Assembly: GCA_021730165.1 (NCBI GenBank)
Contig: CP072535.1
Location: forward strand, 310,001 to 374,000
Source: Candidatus Vesicomyidisocius sp. Pext_18_S21
Lineage (GTDB): Bacteria > Pseudomonadota > Gammaproteobacteria > PS1 > Pseudothioglobaceae
DNA length: 64,000 nt
Direction of reading: 5' to 3'
Shown: one piece after another, positions 29,953-39,233 of the stretch
Position numbering within the stretch: the first letter of the stretch is position 1
Layout of the letters: every line of letters starts with the position of its first letter
Position numbers and translations under genes: made by a program
Notes under the pieces: model-generated
Told to the model about the DNA's origin: nothing
The model's database searches: none
Seen by the model: the letters and a program-made list of their open reading frames with translations, nothing else

Positions 29953-30582
29953 TTATAAAAAAGTTATTAAGCAATAGTGTACTTTCCCTGTGTGTTTTTG
30001 TTTATTAATTTGAATATTTGTTGATAACCATTTAGTCACTATGCTTTCTGAAATTTTAAATTCAGATTCTATATAGATTTTTGTATTTAAAGTAATATAA
30101 TTACCATCTATAAGTGCTTTTAAGGTTTTTGGTAGATAATTTTTATTAAAAGGTGGGTCTAAAAAAATAAAATCAAAGGTTTGTGTGCTTTTATGGGATA
30201 AGAAGTTTAGTGCGTCTTGATTAAAAATATTTATTTTATTTGTTTTTAACAGTGCTTTATTTTTCTGTAAATTTTGATAGGTGTTGTAGTCTTTTTCAAA
30301 ACTAATAACTTGTTTAGCGCCACGTGATAATGCTTCAAAACTTAACGAACCACTACCAGTAAATAAATCCAAATAGGTTTTGTTGTATGACTCGAATTGA
30401 ATCCAATTAAATAAGGTTTTTCGTATTCTTCCTGATGTAGGTCTTAAAGCAGGTGTATAAGGAAAATTAAACTTTTTACCACGGTATTCACCTGATCCAA
30501 TTTGGAAAAAATTATTGATAGTAACAGTTAAAAGAAGCTTGAAGCTCTTTTTTTGCTTTAATAGAATTACCCCAACCATCAA
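29953..30582 (-). CDS. rsmD: 16S rRNA (guanine966-N2)-methyltransferase
   Basis: RsmD methylates G966 of 16S rRNA in the small subunit. The fold starts with [15 protein letters not shown] and continues with [16 protein letters not shown], the SAM-binding [20 protein letters not shown], and the catalytic FIFLDPPF (a DPPF/NPPY-type motif). The conserved part begins just after the ppa stop. The only ATG codons in frame (30580-30582 and the one following it) lie inside ppa, giving a 71-base overlap and an unusual 20-residue N-terminus. A non-standard start near the ppa stop (for example ATT or ATC) is the alternative. The true start is unresolved. Confidence 0.9.
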   Translation of the reverse strand: MMVGVILLKQKKSFKLLLTVTINNFFQIGSGEYRGKKFNFPYTPALRPTSGRIRKTLFNWIQFESYNKTYLDLFTGSGSLSFEALSRGAKQVISFEKDYNTYQNLQKNKALLKTNKINIFNQDALNFLSHKSTQTFDFIFLDPPFNKNYLPKTLKALIDGNYITLNTKIYIESEFKISESIVTKWLSTNIQINKQKHTGKVHYCLITFL

Positions 30583-31042
30583 TTTTCACCCATTTACCCT
30601 CTTCAAGATCTTTGTAGTAAGTAAAGAAATGTTCAATTTGTTTTTTAAGAGTAATAGCTACATCATTAATACATTTAATATCATGATAAGATTTACATAA
30701 TTTATCAATAGGTACAGCTAATATTTTTGAATCTTTTCCTGCTTCATCAGTCATGTTTAAAATCCCAATTGGGCGTACTGTAATGACACTATCATGAATT
30801 AATGGATAAGGTGTAATCACTAAAATATCAGTTGGGTCACCATCATCTGACAATGTTTCTGGTACAAAACCATAATTACAAGGGTAAAACATAGGTGTTG
30901 AAATGAAACGATCTACAAACATTGCACCTGTTTCCTTATCAATTTCATACTTAATGGGAGATGAATTTGCTGGAATCTCAATAATAACATTTACTTCATC
31001 AGGAATATTACCTGCTGTAACTGGTTTTAAACTATTTTGCAT
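30512..31042 (-). CDS. ppa: Inorganic pyrophosphatase (family I)
   Basis: Ppa hydrolyses pyrophosphate released by biosynthetic reactions and pulls them forward. It is a 176-residue protein with the usual family I layout: [29 protein letters not shown], and the metal-binding signature [17 protein letters not shown] and the C-terminal [11 protein letters not shown] are also conserved. It is cytoplasmic and normally hexameric. Its end overlaps the annotated start of rsmD. Confidence 0.97.
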   Translation of the reverse strand: MQNSLKPVTAGNIPDEVNVIIEIPANSSPIKYEIDKETGAMFVDRFISTPMFYPCNYGFVPETLSDDGDPTDILVITPYPLIHDSVITVRPIGILNMTDEAGKDSKILAVPIDKLCKSYHDIKCINDVAITLKKQIEHFFTYYKDLEEGKWVKIDGWGNSIKAKKELQASFNCYYQ

Positions 31043-31563
31043 TTTTTAATTTTTCTTTATAGTAAGATAAAAGTGCTAGTCTGTCAAGAAAATAATTGAT
31101 CAGTCACCACCATGAATAAAAATCATAATAATTTGCCATTAGCAATAATTTTATTATCTATATATTATAATGATTTTCTATGTTTTATATTAGTTTTATT
31201 GGTAATATGTGGTTATCAATAGCAATGTTAATTTTTTTTAGTTGTTAATATTCAGATAAAAATGTGTTTAATTTGAATTATATTGATAACCTTTGTTACT
31301 AGTTTTAGTTAATTTTAATGTAATAATACGTTTTTTACGTATTTCTGAAAATTTTTTTAACACTTTACATTGTTTCTTAGTTGTTATTAAAGAGAATTTA
31401 TTTAGCTTAAAATAAGCTTTCAATATAAATGCACTATAGTAGTGATTTGATAAACTTGGACAGATAGATAATAAGTCGAGTTATTTGAGTTATTTTTAAT
31501 GAATAATTTTTGTAGATGTATGCGATAATTATTTAAAAAATATGATTGTCTGCAATACTTTAT
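31043..31563. other. 521-base region upstream of ntrY
   Basis: No intact gene. A 36-codon frame at about 31111-31221 (MNKNHNNLPLAIILLSIYY, then hydrophobic) could be a fragment of a lost membrane protein or chance in AT-rich DNA. Two hairpins are visible: AATACGT-TTTTT-ACGTATT (about 31325-31343) and AGCTTA-AAA-TAAGCT (31404-31418). In some proteobacteria a DUF4390 gene lies in this slot; I see no clear trace of it. Confidence 0.45.
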
Positions 31564-33726
31564 ATGGTTCTTAACCAATATTTGAGTTTAAAAAAGACAC
31601 CGCCAGCATGGATTTGGGTGTTTATTTTTTTACTGTCTATTTCTGGCACTTTTTATTTAGGGCTAAACCCTGATTTTATTGCACACTGGTGGGGATATTT
31701 AGTTGGATTTAATATCATCATGAGTTTGGTTGCTGTTTATTATGTTTATATAGATGTATTACGTCTTAAACGTGATGTTAAAGGTGACGTTGTAGGCTCT
31801 AAGTTTACTTGGTCGTTTGTTAAAATTGTGCCAGTTTTGGTGATTGTTCCAGTCTTATCTTTTTATATGTTCTCATTTCAAACTATTCAAAATAATGTAA
31901 AAGATTCAGAGAAAGCTTTTAATGTTTTCAGTCAAAATTTTATTCAACAGGTTAATGGTTTGTATAGTGGTGTGCAAAAAATTAGAGATGAACGTTATAC
32001 TGAACAAACAAAAAGATTACTAACTTTAATTACTTCTTTTGGTAGTTTCCAAAAAGATGTTAAAAATTATGCACAAAGTATGCAAATATTTCTTGATGGT
32101 TTGATTGATAAAGGTTGGGCTTGTCAAATTACATTATTAGATGCTCAAGAAGAAATGGTTGCTAAAACAGCAAATGTGACTAATTGTATGGTGATTAAAG
32201 AGCAGCCGTTGTTAGGTGCAGAACCACGTATGATTAATGAAGATGAAACCGCAAATGTTATTCAAGTTAAAATGTCAACACGTTATCTCTTCAATGTATC
32301 AAGTCAAGATATATTTGTGATTGATGTGGTGTATGCGACTGATCCAGGACTTTTGGGATTTTTGTCTCAAGTTAGAGGATTTGCTAGTGCAGCACAAAAT
32401 ATTAAGTTTGAAATTAACACTTCAATTACTCAAAAACGTTTTATGATTGATTTTTCATCTACAATATTGTTGGCAATACTTAGTGCGATTATGGTGGTTT
32501 TTCGCATGATTGAACGGTTGATGAAGCCACTGAATAATTTATCTATTGCTGCGCAAGAAATTGCCAAAGGTAATTATGATGTACGTATTGTTAAACAAGA
32601 AGAAAGTGAAGATGTACGTAGTTTAATTGAACAATTTAATACTATGTCTAGACAAATAAAAGCTTCTCGTGAAGATTTGGATACGCATAATTTATATTTA
32701 GAGACAATTCTTAAATATTCTTATGGTGTAATTGCGCTTGATCAGAATAGGAAAATACGCCTTATTAATCCAGTGGTTGGCACAATGTTAGGTATTAAAG
32801 ATGAGAAGCTATTTATAGGTAAAAAATGTAATATTATTGTTGAGTGTTTTTCAAATTTAGAACCTTTGTTTTTAATGACACAAGATAAATTTAAACAAGA
32901 TGAAAGCGAGTGGAGTGAAGAGATTGAAATTACTTTAGTTGATCGACATTTGTTATTATCGTGCCAAGGAGCGGCACTTAAAAATGATAATGAAACTTTG
33001 GGTTTTGTGATTATAATTAAGGATATTTCGAAATTAAATAGAGCTCAAAAAAAAGCTGCTTGGGGAGAGGTAGCGAAGCGTATGGCACACGAAATTAAGA
33101 ATCCATTAACACCAATTTTATTATCTGCCCAACGTCTTAGGAATCGATTTCTAATTTCTTTAGAAGGTAAAGATTTAGATGTTATTGATAAGACTACAAA
33201 TACTATTATTCATCAAGTTCAGTCTATGGATGTCATGTTGAGTGCATTTGCTGATTATGCTAATACACCGCAGGTTGAAAGAATGCCTTGTAATCTCAAT
33301 GCATTAATTAACCAATCTATTTCACTTTATGATGATATAAGTAAAATGAATATTGATTTAGACTTGGCTGATAATATCCCACTATTGTTCTTAGATAGTA
33401 ACAGTATTTCTAGGGTGTTGATTAATTTAGTGAAAAACGCCAGTGAAGCTATGATTGACGGACGTGATTTAAACGTTAAAATTGTAACAGAGTATTTACT
33501 AAAACAGGCTATTGTGCGTTTAAGTATCATAGATAATGGTGATGGTTTTGATAAACATGTGATTGATAGAGTGTTTGAACCTTATGTGACGACTAAAGCT
33601 CAAGGTGGTGGTCTCGGGATGACGATTGTGCAGAATATCATTAAACAACATAAGGCAAAAATATTTGCTAGTAATATTAATCCAAACGGTGCTATGATTA
33701 CCATTGAATTTGATTGTAAGGGATAG
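31564..33726 (+). CDS. ntrY: NtrY-like sensor histidine kinase
   Basis: About 720 residues. Three N-terminal membrane helices and a fourth at about 300-320 bracket a large periplasmic region. Then come HAMP (MKPLNNLSIAAQEIAKGNYD), a PAS domain (about 380-490), and the HisKA domain with the phosphorylated histidine in RMAHEIKNPLTPI. The HATPase domain has NLVKNASEAM, DNGDGF and GGGLGMTIVQ. This is the NtrY architecture. NtrYX pairs respond to nitrogen, redox or envelope signals, depending on the organism. I use ATG 31564; an in-frame TTG at 31546 is possible. No good ribosome binding site helps decide. The response regulator gene follows after 16 bases. Confidence 0.9.
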   Translation: MVLNQYLSLKKTPPAWIWVFIFLLSISGTFYLGLNPDFIAHWWGYLVGFNIIMSLVAVYYVYIDVLRLKRDVKGDVVGSKFTWSFVKIVPVLVIVPVLSFYMFSFQTIQNNVKDSEKAFNVFSQNFIQQVNGLYSGVQKIRDERYTEQTKRLLTLITSFGSFQKDVKNYAQSMQIFLDGLIDKGWACQITLLDAQEEMVAKTANVTNCMVIKEQPLLGAEPRMINEDETANVIQVKMSTRYLFNVSSQDIFVIDVVYATDPGLLGFLSQVRGFASAAQNIKFEINTSITQKRFMIDFSSTILLAILSAIMVVFRMIERLMKPLNNLSIAAQEIAKGNYDVRIVKQEESEDVRSLIEQFNTMSRQIKASREDLDTHNLYLETILKYSYGVIALDQNRKIRLINPVVGTMLGIKDEKLFIGKKCNIIVECFSNLEPLFLMTQDKFKQDESEWSEEIEITLVDRHLLLSCQGAALKNDNETLGFVIIIKDISKLNRAQKKAAWGEVAKRMAHEIKNPLTPILLSAQRLRNRFLISLEGKDLDVIDKTTNTIIHQVQSMDVMLSAFADYANTPQVERMPCNLNALINQSISLYDDISKMNIDLDLADNIPLLFLDSNSISRVLINLVKNASEAMIDGRDLNVKIVTEYLLKQAIVRLSIIDNGDGFDKHVIDRVFEPYVTTKAQGGGLGMTIVQNIIKQHKAKIFASNINPNGAMITIEFDCKG

Positions 33727-33742
33727 ACAAAAAGGAAGAATT

Positions 33743-34318
33743 ATGGATAATGTATTAGTCATTGGTAGTATTCTTATCATTGATGATGAAAATATTAATG
33801 CTGAAACAATGATGGATATATTGGAAGATGTTAATTATCACGTGGTTCTTGCAGCTAATGCTAAGCAAGCTAAAATTATTATAAAAGACCAGTCTTTTGA
33901 TTTGGTTATGATGGATGTTTGGATGCCTGGTCAGGATGGTATGTCATTATTAGAAGAATGGACTCAAGCTGATTTTTCTACACCGATTGTGATGATGTCT
34001 GGGCATGCAGAGCATCAAGATGTGGTTAAAGCAATTAAATTTGGTGCAGTTGATTTTTTGAAAAAACCATTGCATGATTTTTTGCCATTAATACGTAAAA
34101 TTCTATCTGAGCAAGTACTAGAAAAATCTAGATATAATGTTAATAACATTGAGTTTAATGTGCCTCTTAAAGAGGCAAGAAATATTTTTGAAGTACAGTA
34201 TTTCAATCATCATTTAAAAGAGAATAATCATAATATTGCTAAAGTTGCAGCATTTGCAGGGTTAGAAAGAACCACCTTATATCGTAAGTTAAAAGATTTA
34301 GGCATTGATAAAAAATAA
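33743..34318 (+). CDS. ntrX: NtrX-like response regulator lacking the AAA+ domain
   Basis: A 191-residue regulator. The receiver domain (1-120) has acidic residues in IIDDE, the phosphoacceptor D58 in MMDVWMPGQDG, S86 and the lysine of LKKPL (K108). The C-terminus (about 140-188) reads VPLKEARNIFE and a Fis-type helix-turn-helix NIAKVAAFAGLERTTLYRKL. These match the two ends of NtrX, but the central sigma-54-activating AAA+ domain (about 240 residues) is missing. The junction is at about residue 125-140. It could still bind DNA but not activate sigma-54 polymerase by ATP hydrolysis. The start is set by AAGGAAG at 33732-33738; the longer frame to 33704 overlaps ntrY. RegA/PrrA-like regulators have the same two-domain form. 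Confidence 0.85.
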   Translation: MDNVLVIGSILIIDDENINAETMMDILEDVNYHVVLAANAKQAKIIIKDQSFDLVMMDVWMPGQDGMSLLEEWTQADFSTPIVMMSGHAEHQDVVKAIKFGAVDFLKKPLHDFLPLIRKILSEQVLEKSRYNVNNIEFNVPLKEARNIFEVQYFNHHLKENNHNIAKVAAFAGLERTTLYRKLKDLGIDKK

Positions 34319-34324
34319 AATAAT

Positions 34325-35698
34325 ATGAGAATCTTAATTTTAGGTGCAGGGCAAGTTGGAACAACATTGGCTAAATATTTAGCTTTAGATAATGAGAATG
34401 ATATTTCTATTATTGATAAAGATGAGTCTAATTTATTAAATTTACAACGTCATTTGGACATTAAAACTGTGTGTGGCCATGCTTCGTACCCTAATATTCT
34501 AGAAGAGGCAGATATTAAAAATATGGATATGGTTATTGCAGTTACTCGTTCTGATGAGGGTAATATGCTGGCTTGCCAGATGGCACATACCTTATATCAA
34601 GTCAAGAAGAAGGTTGCACGTGTACGTACTGCTGAATACTTGCATAGAAAAGAGTTATTTTCACCTAATGCTATTCCAATTGATTTTGTTATTACACCTG
34701 AAGAGTTAGTGACTAATTATATTAAACGTATGGTTGAGGAGCCTGGTGCTGAGCAAGTATTTGAGTTTGAAAATGGATTAGTTCAATTGGTAGAAACTAG
34801 AGCTTATAAAGGCACTCCAATTGTAGGACATCCTATTAAGGATTTACATGAGCATTTACCAAAAACATGGGTACGAATTGTGAGTTTGTATCGTAATAGT
34901 ATGGCAATTCCTGCATCAGGTGAGACGGTTATTCGTGATGGAGATCGAGTTTATTTTATGACTAAAAAAGCTAGTATTTCTAAAGTGATTAAACAATTTA
35001 GACGTGAAGATAGAACTTATAAAAATATTATTATTGCAGGTGGTGGACGTATTGGTCTTAATTTAGCAAAATTTTTAGAAAAAGATCATCGTATTCGTGT
35101 TATTGAGATGAATAAGCAGCGTGTTAATGAAATTGCTGATGAGCTTGAAAATACATTAGTGCTTTTAGGTAATGCTTCCGATGAAGAATTATTGTTGGAA
35201 GAAGGTATTGAAAATACAGATTTATTTTTAGCTTTAACAGATTCTGATGAAATTAACGTTATTGTTTCAATTTTAGCTAAGCGTTTAGGAGCGTATAAAA
35301 CAGTTGCTTTAGTTAAGCGTAATGTTTATGAAGACTTAGCTGAACAAAGTGAAGATGTTGATATGGTCATATCACCTGATCAAATTACTGTTGGCGGTAT
35401 TTTGGCACATATTCGTAAAGGTGACACTATGACTGCGTATTCATTACGCCAAGGTAAAGCGGAGGCAATTGAGCTTATTGTGCATGGTGATAAGTATCAT
35501 TCAAATGTTGTAGGTAAAACAATTGAACAAATTAATTTACCAAATGGCGTGGTTGTAGGCTCAGTGGTTAGAAACCATGAAGTAATTATGGGTTCCCAGA
35601 GATTGATCATTAAAGAAGGCGATCATGTATTACTAGTACTGACTGATGTAAGTAAAATTCATGAAGTTGAAAAGTTATTTGAAGGGTATTTTAATTAA
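34325..35698 (+). CDS. trkA: Trk potassium uptake regulatory protein TrkA
   Basis: A 457-residue peripheral membrane protein that binds NAD(H) and controls the TrkH potassium channel. It has two tandem RCK units: the first Rossmann motif is ILGAGQVGTTLA at the N-terminus, the second IIAGGGRIGLNLA at about residue 237. Each is followed by an RCK_C domain (ends near 220 and 457). It is directly followed by trkH, and preceded by ntrX after 6 bases. In several proteobacteria ntrYX and trkAH are neighbours, so the four genes may be co-regulated. Confidence 0.96.
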   Translation: MRILILGAGQVGTTLAKYLALDNENDISIIDKDESNLLNLQRHLDIKTVCGHASYPNILEEADIKNMDMVIAVTRSDEGNMLACQMAHTLYQVKKKVARVRTAEYLHRKELFSPNAIPIDFVITPEELVTNYIKRMVEEPGAEQVFEFENGLVQLVETRAYKGTPIVGHPIKDLHEHLPKTWVRIVSLYRNSMAIPASGETVIRDGDRVYFMTKKASISKVIKQFRREDRTYKNIIIAGGGRIGLNLAKFLEKDHRIRVIEMNKQRVNEIADELENTLVLLGNASDEELLLEEGIENTDLFLALTDSDEINVIVSILAKRLGAYKTVALVKRNVYEDLAEQSEDVDMVISPDQITVGGILAHIRKGDTMTAYSLRQGKAEAIELIVHGDKYHSNVVGKTIEQINLPNGVVVGSVVRNHEVIMGSQRLIIKEGDHVLLVLTDVSKIHEVEKLFEGYFN

Positions 35699-35710
35699 TG
35701 GTTGTTAAAA

Positions 35711-37159
35711 ATGCAGTTTAGTATTGTTTTTAAAACTGTTGGTTTGTTGCTAATGTTGTTTAGTTTAACTCAATTACCACCTATTATTGTTGATTTTATT
35801 TACTCTCAGAATGAGACCTCATATTTTATAACTGCTTTTTCTTTAACGCTATTAAGCGGTTTTGTTTTATGGCTGCCTTTTAAAAATTCAACTAAATATT
35901 TTAGAATTCGTGAAGGTGTGTTAGTAGTAGTGAGTTTTTGGTTGGTCTTATCTTTATTTGCTACCACACCATTTTTATTATCAACGTCTTTAGAAATGTC
36001 TTTTAGTGATGCATTTTTTGAATCTATGTCAGGGTTAACAACTACAGGTGCAACGGTGCTTTCTGGATTAGATAATTTACCTAAAGCACTTTTGTATTAT
36101 CGTCAGCAGTTGCAGTGGCTTGGTGGTATGGGTATTATTGTTTTAGCAGTTGCAATTTTGCCAATGTTAGGCGTTGGTGGTATGGAGCTTTATCATGCAG
36201 AATCAAGCGGAATTTCTAAAGAAAGACTTACGCCAAAGTTAACTCAAACAGCTAAAGCGTTATGGAAAATTTATATCAGTCTTACTGTTGCTTGTGCATT
36301 GAGTTATTACTTTGCAGGTATGGATGTGTTTAATGCAATTGGATACAGTTATTCGACTATTGCTATTGGTGGTTTTTCTACTCATGATGTATCAATTGGT
36401 TATTTTAATTCTTATGCAATTGAATTAGTGGCAATAATATTTATGTTATTAGCAGGTATTAATTTTTCACTGCATTTTCTTGTTTGGCGTAAAAATAATA
36501 TTTTTATTTATTTAAAAGATTCTGAGTTTAAAACTTATTTGTTAATTTTAGGCATATCAATTATGATAATATCAAGTTATTTGTTTGATACAGGTTATTA
36601 TAAAACCATTGAAGAATCAATTAGATATGGCTTATTTCAAAGTGTTTCTATGGTAACTACGACAGGGTTTGTTAGTACAGATTTTTCATTATGGCCATTT
36701 GTGTTACCAGTATTTTTAATCTTTGTTAGTTTTATTGGTGCTTGTGCTGGTTCTACGGGAGGTGGTATTAAAGTTGTTAGAATATTGCTAATGTTTAAAT
36801 TAGCCATGCAGGAAATTAAAAAATTTATACACCCTAATGCACAAATTAATATTAAACTTAATCAAAAAAGTGTTTCTGAGAATACTTTAGTATCGGTTTG
36901 GGGATTTCTTTCTTTATATGTGATTGCCTTTGTTGTGATTATGTTAATGCTTATGTTTTCTGGTCTTGAACAAGTTAGTGCGTTTTCAGCAGCAGCAGCT
37001 TCCATTAACAATTTAGGTCCAGGTTTGGGTGATGTTTCTGCTAATTATGGCGGTATTAGTGATGCAGCAAAGTGGATTTTAAGTTTTTCAATGTTGTTAG
37101 GACGTTTAGAAGTATTAACCTTAATGGCATTGTTACACAAAGCTTTTTGGCGTTTTTAA
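35711..37159 (+). CDS. trkH: Trk-type potassium transporter membrane subunit
   Basis: A 482-residue channel-like protein with four repeated membrane-pore-membrane units. Selectivity-filter segments are visible: SGLTTTGATVLSGLD, YSTIAIGGFSTH, MVTTTGFVSTD and NNLGPGLGDV. It forms the ion path of the Trk system and depends on TrkA. I place the start at ATG 35711 (MQFSIVFKTVGLLLMLFSLT), which matches the typical TrkH N-terminus. An in-frame TTG at 35702 would add three residues. The gene lies 12 bases after trkA and ends convergent with dinG. Confidence 0.95.
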   Translation: MQFSIVFKTVGLLLMLFSLTQLPPIIVDFIYSQNETSYFITAFSLTLLSGFVLWLPFKNSTKYFRIREGVLVVVSFWLVLSLFATTPFLLSTSLEMSFSDAFFESMSGLTTTGATVLSGLDNLPKALLYYRQQLQWLGGMGIIVLAVAILPMLGVGGMELYHAESSGISKERLTPKLTQTAKALWKIYISLTVACALSYYFAGMDVFNAIGYSYSTIAIGGFSTHDVSIGYFNSYAIELVAIIFMLLAGINFSLHFLVWRKNNIFIYLKDSEFKTYLLILGISIMIISSYLFDTGYYKTIEESIRYGLFQSVSMVTTTGFVSTDFSLWPFVLPVFLIFVSFIGACAGSTGGGIKVVRILLMFKLAMQEIKKFIHPNAQINIKLNQKSVSENTLVSVWGFLSLYVIAFVVIMLMLMFSGLEQVSAFSAAAASINNLGPGLGDVSANYGGISDAAKWILSFSMLLGRLEVLTLMALLHKAFWRF

Positions 37160-37168
37160 ATATATAAA

Positions 37169-39229
37169 TTACTCTATGATTATATTATAGTTTGGTAAGG
37201 CATTGAGTAGTAGTTTTCCATAAAATTTAGAAGTCAGACGGTTATCAAAGATGGTTATTTTCCCTACATCAGTTTCTGATCTAATTAGGCGACCACAGGC
37301 TTGAATGAGTCTAAGTGATGCATCAGGTAGGGATATTTCCATAAAAGGGTTTCTATTTTGTGATTTAAGATAGGTGGCTAAAGTTCTATCAATGGGTGAA
37401 GTGGGAACACTAAAACGTAACTTAGTAATGATAACATGAGTAAGATTATTGCCTTTTAAATCTACTCCTTCGGAAAAACTATCTAGCCCAAAAATAATAC
37501 TTCCTTTACCTTGTTTTCGCAGGTCAATATGTTTTTTTAATATGTTTTTTTTAGGATATTCTCCTTGTATAAATAAAGTACAATTTAGTCTTTTATTTAT
37601 CAAGTTTGCCACTATTTGCATTTGCTTATTAGAGGTAAATAGTACTAGTGAACCTTCATCATTATCGAGCCGTTTAAGTAGTTGCAATGTTGTTTCTTGT
37701 GTATGCTCATACACTTGAGTTGGGTTAGCTTTAAGTTTAGCAATAATAAGATCTACTTGGTTAAACATAAAAGGTGAGGGTAAGCGTAAATATTGGTTTT
37801 CATTTCTTAGTAAACCTAATTGTTTATTCAAGCGTTCAAAACTACCTAGTGATGTTAAAGTAGCTGAAGTAAGGATGGCACCTGAAGCTTTTGACCAAAT
37901 AAGGCGATCTAGATTTTTTGAAATATCAGTTTGTGCGCTATTAAGCAAGTAGTTAGTTCTTTTATTTGTTATGAGTATACTTTTTTCAATCCAACGTGAA
38001 TTTGGTATTTTACTTGGTTTATCTATTTGTAAGAAGGATGAAAATAAAGCTATAATACTGAATAACCGCTGTTCGCACTGTCCAGCCATATTGTTAATAG
38101 GACCGCTGATACTTTGATTTATGACTGTTTTTTTTAAATAATCACTCCAAAATTCTTTTAAAAGTGTGAATTTAGTTTGAATAATATTAATGAGTGTTAG
38201 AATATTTCTACTTATTTGTTTGATAGATTCATCAATAATACCTTGGTTGAATAAGTAAATATTTTCATTAAATTTTAGTTGTTCTAATAATTGAATTAAA
38301 TCTGTTATGTAATCATCAATTTGTTTGATATTAATATTAGGTATATTTTGTTTGCTAATTTTACATAATTTTTCGCTAACTTCTTTAGTTTGCCTAACAC
38401 TAGTTTTAATAAACTCAGTACTAGTTGTTAATGAAAAGTGTGATAATGCTTTTGAGTTTAAGTGATGTGCTTCATCAAATATAAAAATTGATTTACTAAC
38501 ATTTGGTAATACGGTATTACCAGTACTAAGATCAGCTAAAACTAAATCATGATTAGCGACAATAACATCTGCTTTTATAATTTTTTGTCTAGTTTTAAAG
38601 AAAACACAATCTTTATAAAACTCACAATTTTTTATCGTACAAGTAAATCGGTTACATTCTATTTGTTGCCAAATAGAACGATTTGGTGTTGGTATTAAAT
38701 CGTCAATTTCTCCATTCCATTTCTTGGTTGAATAGTTATATAGCATTTTACTAAATTGTTCTAATTGATATTTTCCTGGTGGCTTATCAAACAACGGTAT
38801 TGATTTAAATAAATGGTTATCATTTTTATTATTTTCACATATGTTGATTAAATTACGAATACAAACGTAACGTGAACGCCCCTTGATTAGAGTATATTCA
38901 AAATCAACACAACAGTATTGTTGTGCTTGTGGTATGTCTTTAAAGAACAGTTGTTCTTGCAGTGTAACATTAGCACTAGAGATAATTAATTTCTTTTTAT
39001 TAGCTTTAGCTATAGGGATGCTACCAAGCAAGTAAGCAAATGTTTTTCCAGTTCCCGTTGGCGCTTCAACACATAAAATGTTATGTCTATTTTTATATTC
39101 TCCTGATAAAGTTTTAGAGATTTCAGCAATCATTTTATTTTGTGTTTGACGTGTAATAAAACCATTCATGTTTTCTTTTAAGTTTTTAAATGACTGTTGG
39201 ATTTTAGTTTTTAACTCATTTGAAAGCAT
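37169..39229 (-). CDS. dinG: ATP-dependent DNA helicase DinG
   Basis: An XPD-like superfamily 2 helicase of about 686 residues, near E. coli DinG length. The Walker A motif is in VEAPTGTGKTFAYLL, and the DEAH box is in FIFDEAHHLNSKA. Four cysteines that could hold the 4Fe-4S cluster lie between them (YVCIRN, then CNRFTCTIKNCEFYKDC). The C-terminal helicase motifs include FGLDSFSEGVDLKG and QACGRLIRSETD. It unwinds 5' to 3', including R-loops. I choose ATG 39229 (MLSNELKTKIQQSF), which matches the usual N-terminus and lies 4 bases after ispB; the longer frame overlaps ispB. Confidence 0.9.
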   Translation of the reverse strand: MLSNELKTKIQQSFKNLKENMNGFITRQTQNKMIAEISKTLSGEYKNRHNILCVEAPTGTGKTFAYLLGSIPIAKANKKKLIISSANVTLQEQLFFKDIPQAQQYCCVDFEYTLIKGRSRYVCIRNLINICENNKNDNHLFKSIPLFDKPPGKYQLEQFSKMLYNYSTKKWNGEIDDLIPTPNRSIWQQIECNRFTCTIKNCEFYKDCVFFKTRQKIIKADVIVANHDLVLADLSTGNTVLPNVSKSIFIFDEAHHLNSKALSHFSLTTSTEFIKTSVRQTKEVSEKLCKISKQNIPNINIKQIDDYITDLIQLLEQLKFNENIYLFNQGIIDESIKQISRNILTLINIIQTKFTLLKEFWSDYLKKTVINQSISGPINNMAGQCEQRLFSIIALFSSFLQIDKPSKIPNSRWIEKSILITNKRTNYLLNSAQTDISKNLDRLIWSKASGAILTSATLTSLGSFERLNKQLGLLRNENQYLRLPSPFMFNQVDLIIAKLKANPTQVYEHTQETTLQLLKRLDNDEGSLVLFTSNKQMQIVANLINKRLNCTLFIQGEYPKKNILKKHIDLRKQGKGSIIFGLDSFSEGVDLKGNNLTHVIITKLRFSVPTSPIDRTLATYLKSQNRNPFMEISLPDASLRLIQACGRLIRSETDVGKITIFDNRLTSKFYGKLLLNALPNYNIIIE

Positions 39230-39233
39230 GGTT

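Noticed and set aside
31111-31221. 36-codon hydrophobic frame upstream of ntrY as a small gene
   Set aside because: No ribosome binding site, no family match, and hydrophobic translations are common in AT-rich non-coding DNA.
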